Source: UBA8904 sp035448625 (GTDB lineage Bacteria > Desulfobacterota > Syntrophia > Syntrophales > Smithellaceae). Taken from it: a stretch of DNA of 13,100 bases. The notes beneath the pieces are model-generated. The model worked only from the letters and a program-made list of their open reading frames with translations. It was not told the DNA's origin and did no database searches. Position numbers and translations under genes: made by a program. Below, one piece after another: positions 12,098-13,100 of this stretch. The stretch is taken from contig DAOTJI010000076.1 in NCBI GenBank assembly GCA_035448625.1, positions 1 to 13,100 on the forward strand, given 5' to 3'. Position 1 is the first letter of the stretch, and every line of letters begins with the position of its first letter.

Positions 12098-13100
12098 ATG
12101 CATGACTCATCCAAAGCATTTCAAGAACCGCGCGAAGAGAAGGACTTGTTGCGCCAGGCCGCATCCCAATACAAAATGATGTTTTCCAGCGCGGCGGAGG
12201 GAATCCTCGTCGTGGACTCGCGGACCAGGCGGTTCCTGTTCGCCAATCCGGCCATCTGCCGGATGCTGGGATACGAGGAAAAGGAGTTGCTGCAATTAAG
12301 CGTGCAGGACATTCACCCGCAAGAGGCGCTGGAATTCGTCCTGACGGAGTTCGCTGCGCTGGCCGGATGCGAAAAGGACCGGGTCTTCCATGTCCCTTGC
12401 CGGCGGCGGGACGGCTCCGTTTTTTACGCCGACATCAGCAATGCGACCCTGACGTTAAACGGCGTGGCATGCACTGTGGGGTTTTTCACCGACGTCACCG
12501 AACAAAAACGGGCGGAGGATGCGCTGAAGGAGCGCGAAATCCGATTCAAGAAGCTTTTCACCTGGGTACCCGGGATGATCTATCAGTTTACGAGAAGGGC
12601 CGACGGGACCTACTGCGTGCCGTTTTCCACGGAAGCAATCCGGGACATTTTCGGATGCTCGCCGGAAGACGTCCGCGAGGATTTCTCTGCGATCGCCGAC
12701 GTCATCCTGCCGGAAGATCTCGGTCACGTCATCGACACCATCGAACGCTCCGCCGAAAGCCTGACCGTCTGGTCCTGTGAATACCGTGTGCAAATTCCCG
12801 GCCGGTCCGTCCGGTGGATTTCAGGCATTTCCACACCGGAGAAAATGCCTGACGGCAGCATCACCTGGCATGGCTTCAACACCGACATCACCGAGCGCAA
12901 GCAAATGGAAGAATCGATCCTTCAATCCGAGGAAAGATACCGGACCATCCTCGAAGAGATGGCGGATTCCTACTATGAAGTCGATCTGGCGGGTCATTTC
13001 ACCTTTGTGAATGATACGATGTGCCGGCAGTTGGGATACTCCAGAGACGAACTGACGGGCGCCAGCTTCCGGATCAATGTCGTGAAAGAAGATATCGACT
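12098..13100 (+). CDS. Multi-PAS signalling protein, N-terminal part (cut by window end)
   Basis: An open frame of 334 codons runs off the right edge without a stop. It starts with a soluble N-terminus without a signal peptide. It has three PAS domains: about 25-140 (Q-Y-K-M-M-F-S-S-A-A-E-G-I-L-V-V-D), about 146-272 and from about 280 onward (Y-R-T-I-L-E-E-M-A-D-S-Y-Y-E-V-D). The first two end in PAC-type sequences D-V-T-E-Q-K-R-A-E and D-I-T-E-R-K-Q-M-E followed by short coiled linkers, as in cytoplasmic sensor kinases and diguanylate cyclases. The ATG at 12098 follows AGGGG by 6 nt. The output domain lies outside the window, so histidine kinase, GGDEF or regulator remain possible. It is separated from the 172-aa gene by 44 bp on the same strand. 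Confidence 0.88.
   Translation, partial: MHDSSKAFQEPREEKDLLRQAASQYKMMFSSAAEGILVVDSRTRRFLFANPAICRMLGYEEKELLQLSVQDIHPQEALEFVLTEFAALAGCEKDRVFHVPCRRRDGSVFYADISNATLTLNGVACTVGFFTDVTEQKRAEDALKEREIRFKKLFTWVPGMIYQFTRRADGTYCVPFSTEAIRDIFGCSPEDVREDFSAIADVILPEDLGHVIDTIERSAESLTVWSCEYRVQIPGRSVRWISGISTPEKMPDGSITWHGFNTDITERKQMEESILQSEERYRTILEEMADSYYEVDLAGHFTFVNDTMCRQLGYSRDELTGASFRINVVKEDID

Noticed and set aside
1..13100. CRISPR array, bacterial microcompartment shell genes or prophage
   Set aside because: No regularly spaced repeats, no shell-type (BMC) open frames and no phage genes were seen on either strand.

Overview
The window reads as chromosomal DNA of an anaerobic Gram-negative bacterium. The glycyl radical enzyme (GRE) and its iron-sulfur activase only work without oxygen. 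The mix of prmA-rsmE-RDD, FadR-type GntR, OsmC, DUF1566 and multi-PAS genes, the moderately high GC and the REP-type transposase fit a deltaproteobacterium (Desulfobacterota, perhaps a Syntrophales-like syntroph or sulfate reducer). That placement is inference from gene style, not from a marker phylogeny.

Layout. (1) Positions 1-2574, minus strand: a housekeeping block driven by a good sigma70-like promoter (2546-2574): prmA, then rsmE (TTG start), then an RDD membrane protein overlapping rsmE by 4 bp. A tRNA-Phe(GAA) follows with its own promoter and runs off the left edge. (2) Positions 2610-7866, plus strand: a compact, apparently self-regulated operon of a FadR-subfamily GntR regulator, a GRE of 836 aa, its activating enzyme with two extra [4Fe-4S] sites, and a flavin-type protein that looks like two split-barrel domains in tandem. 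A consensus-like promoter sits directly on a perfect FadR-type operator (TGGTAATACCA). (3) Positions 7882-8989, minus strand: a nitroreductase followed by a secreted DUF1566 protein. (4) Positions 9091-10356, plus strand: tRNA-Glu(UUC) with a near-perfect promoter, then a cupin and an OsmC-like protein. (5) Positions 10347-11472: a REP-associated tyrosine transposase (RAYT) element bounded by perfect 29-bp inverted repeats and short tandem duplications. Its gene has no Shine-Dalgarno, and a promoter built into the right repeat predicts a leaderless transcript. (6) Positions 11474-13100, plus strand: an unrecognised 172-aa protein and the start of a multi-PAS signalling protein cut by the window end.

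The most interesting part is the GRE operon. The active-site context Cys-x-Glu (Cys452, Glu454) and the glycyl radical site (Gly811) predict an active enzyme of the eliminase/decarboxylase type rather than a pyruvate formate-lyase. There are no microcompartment shell genes, no small GRE subunits and no aldehyde or alcohol dehydrogenase beside it, so the substrate is not given by context. The pairing with a tandem split-barrel protein is not one I recognise from a characterised GRE pathway. No CRISPR array, prophage or rRNA is visible, and no gene-free stretch exceeds 300 bases.
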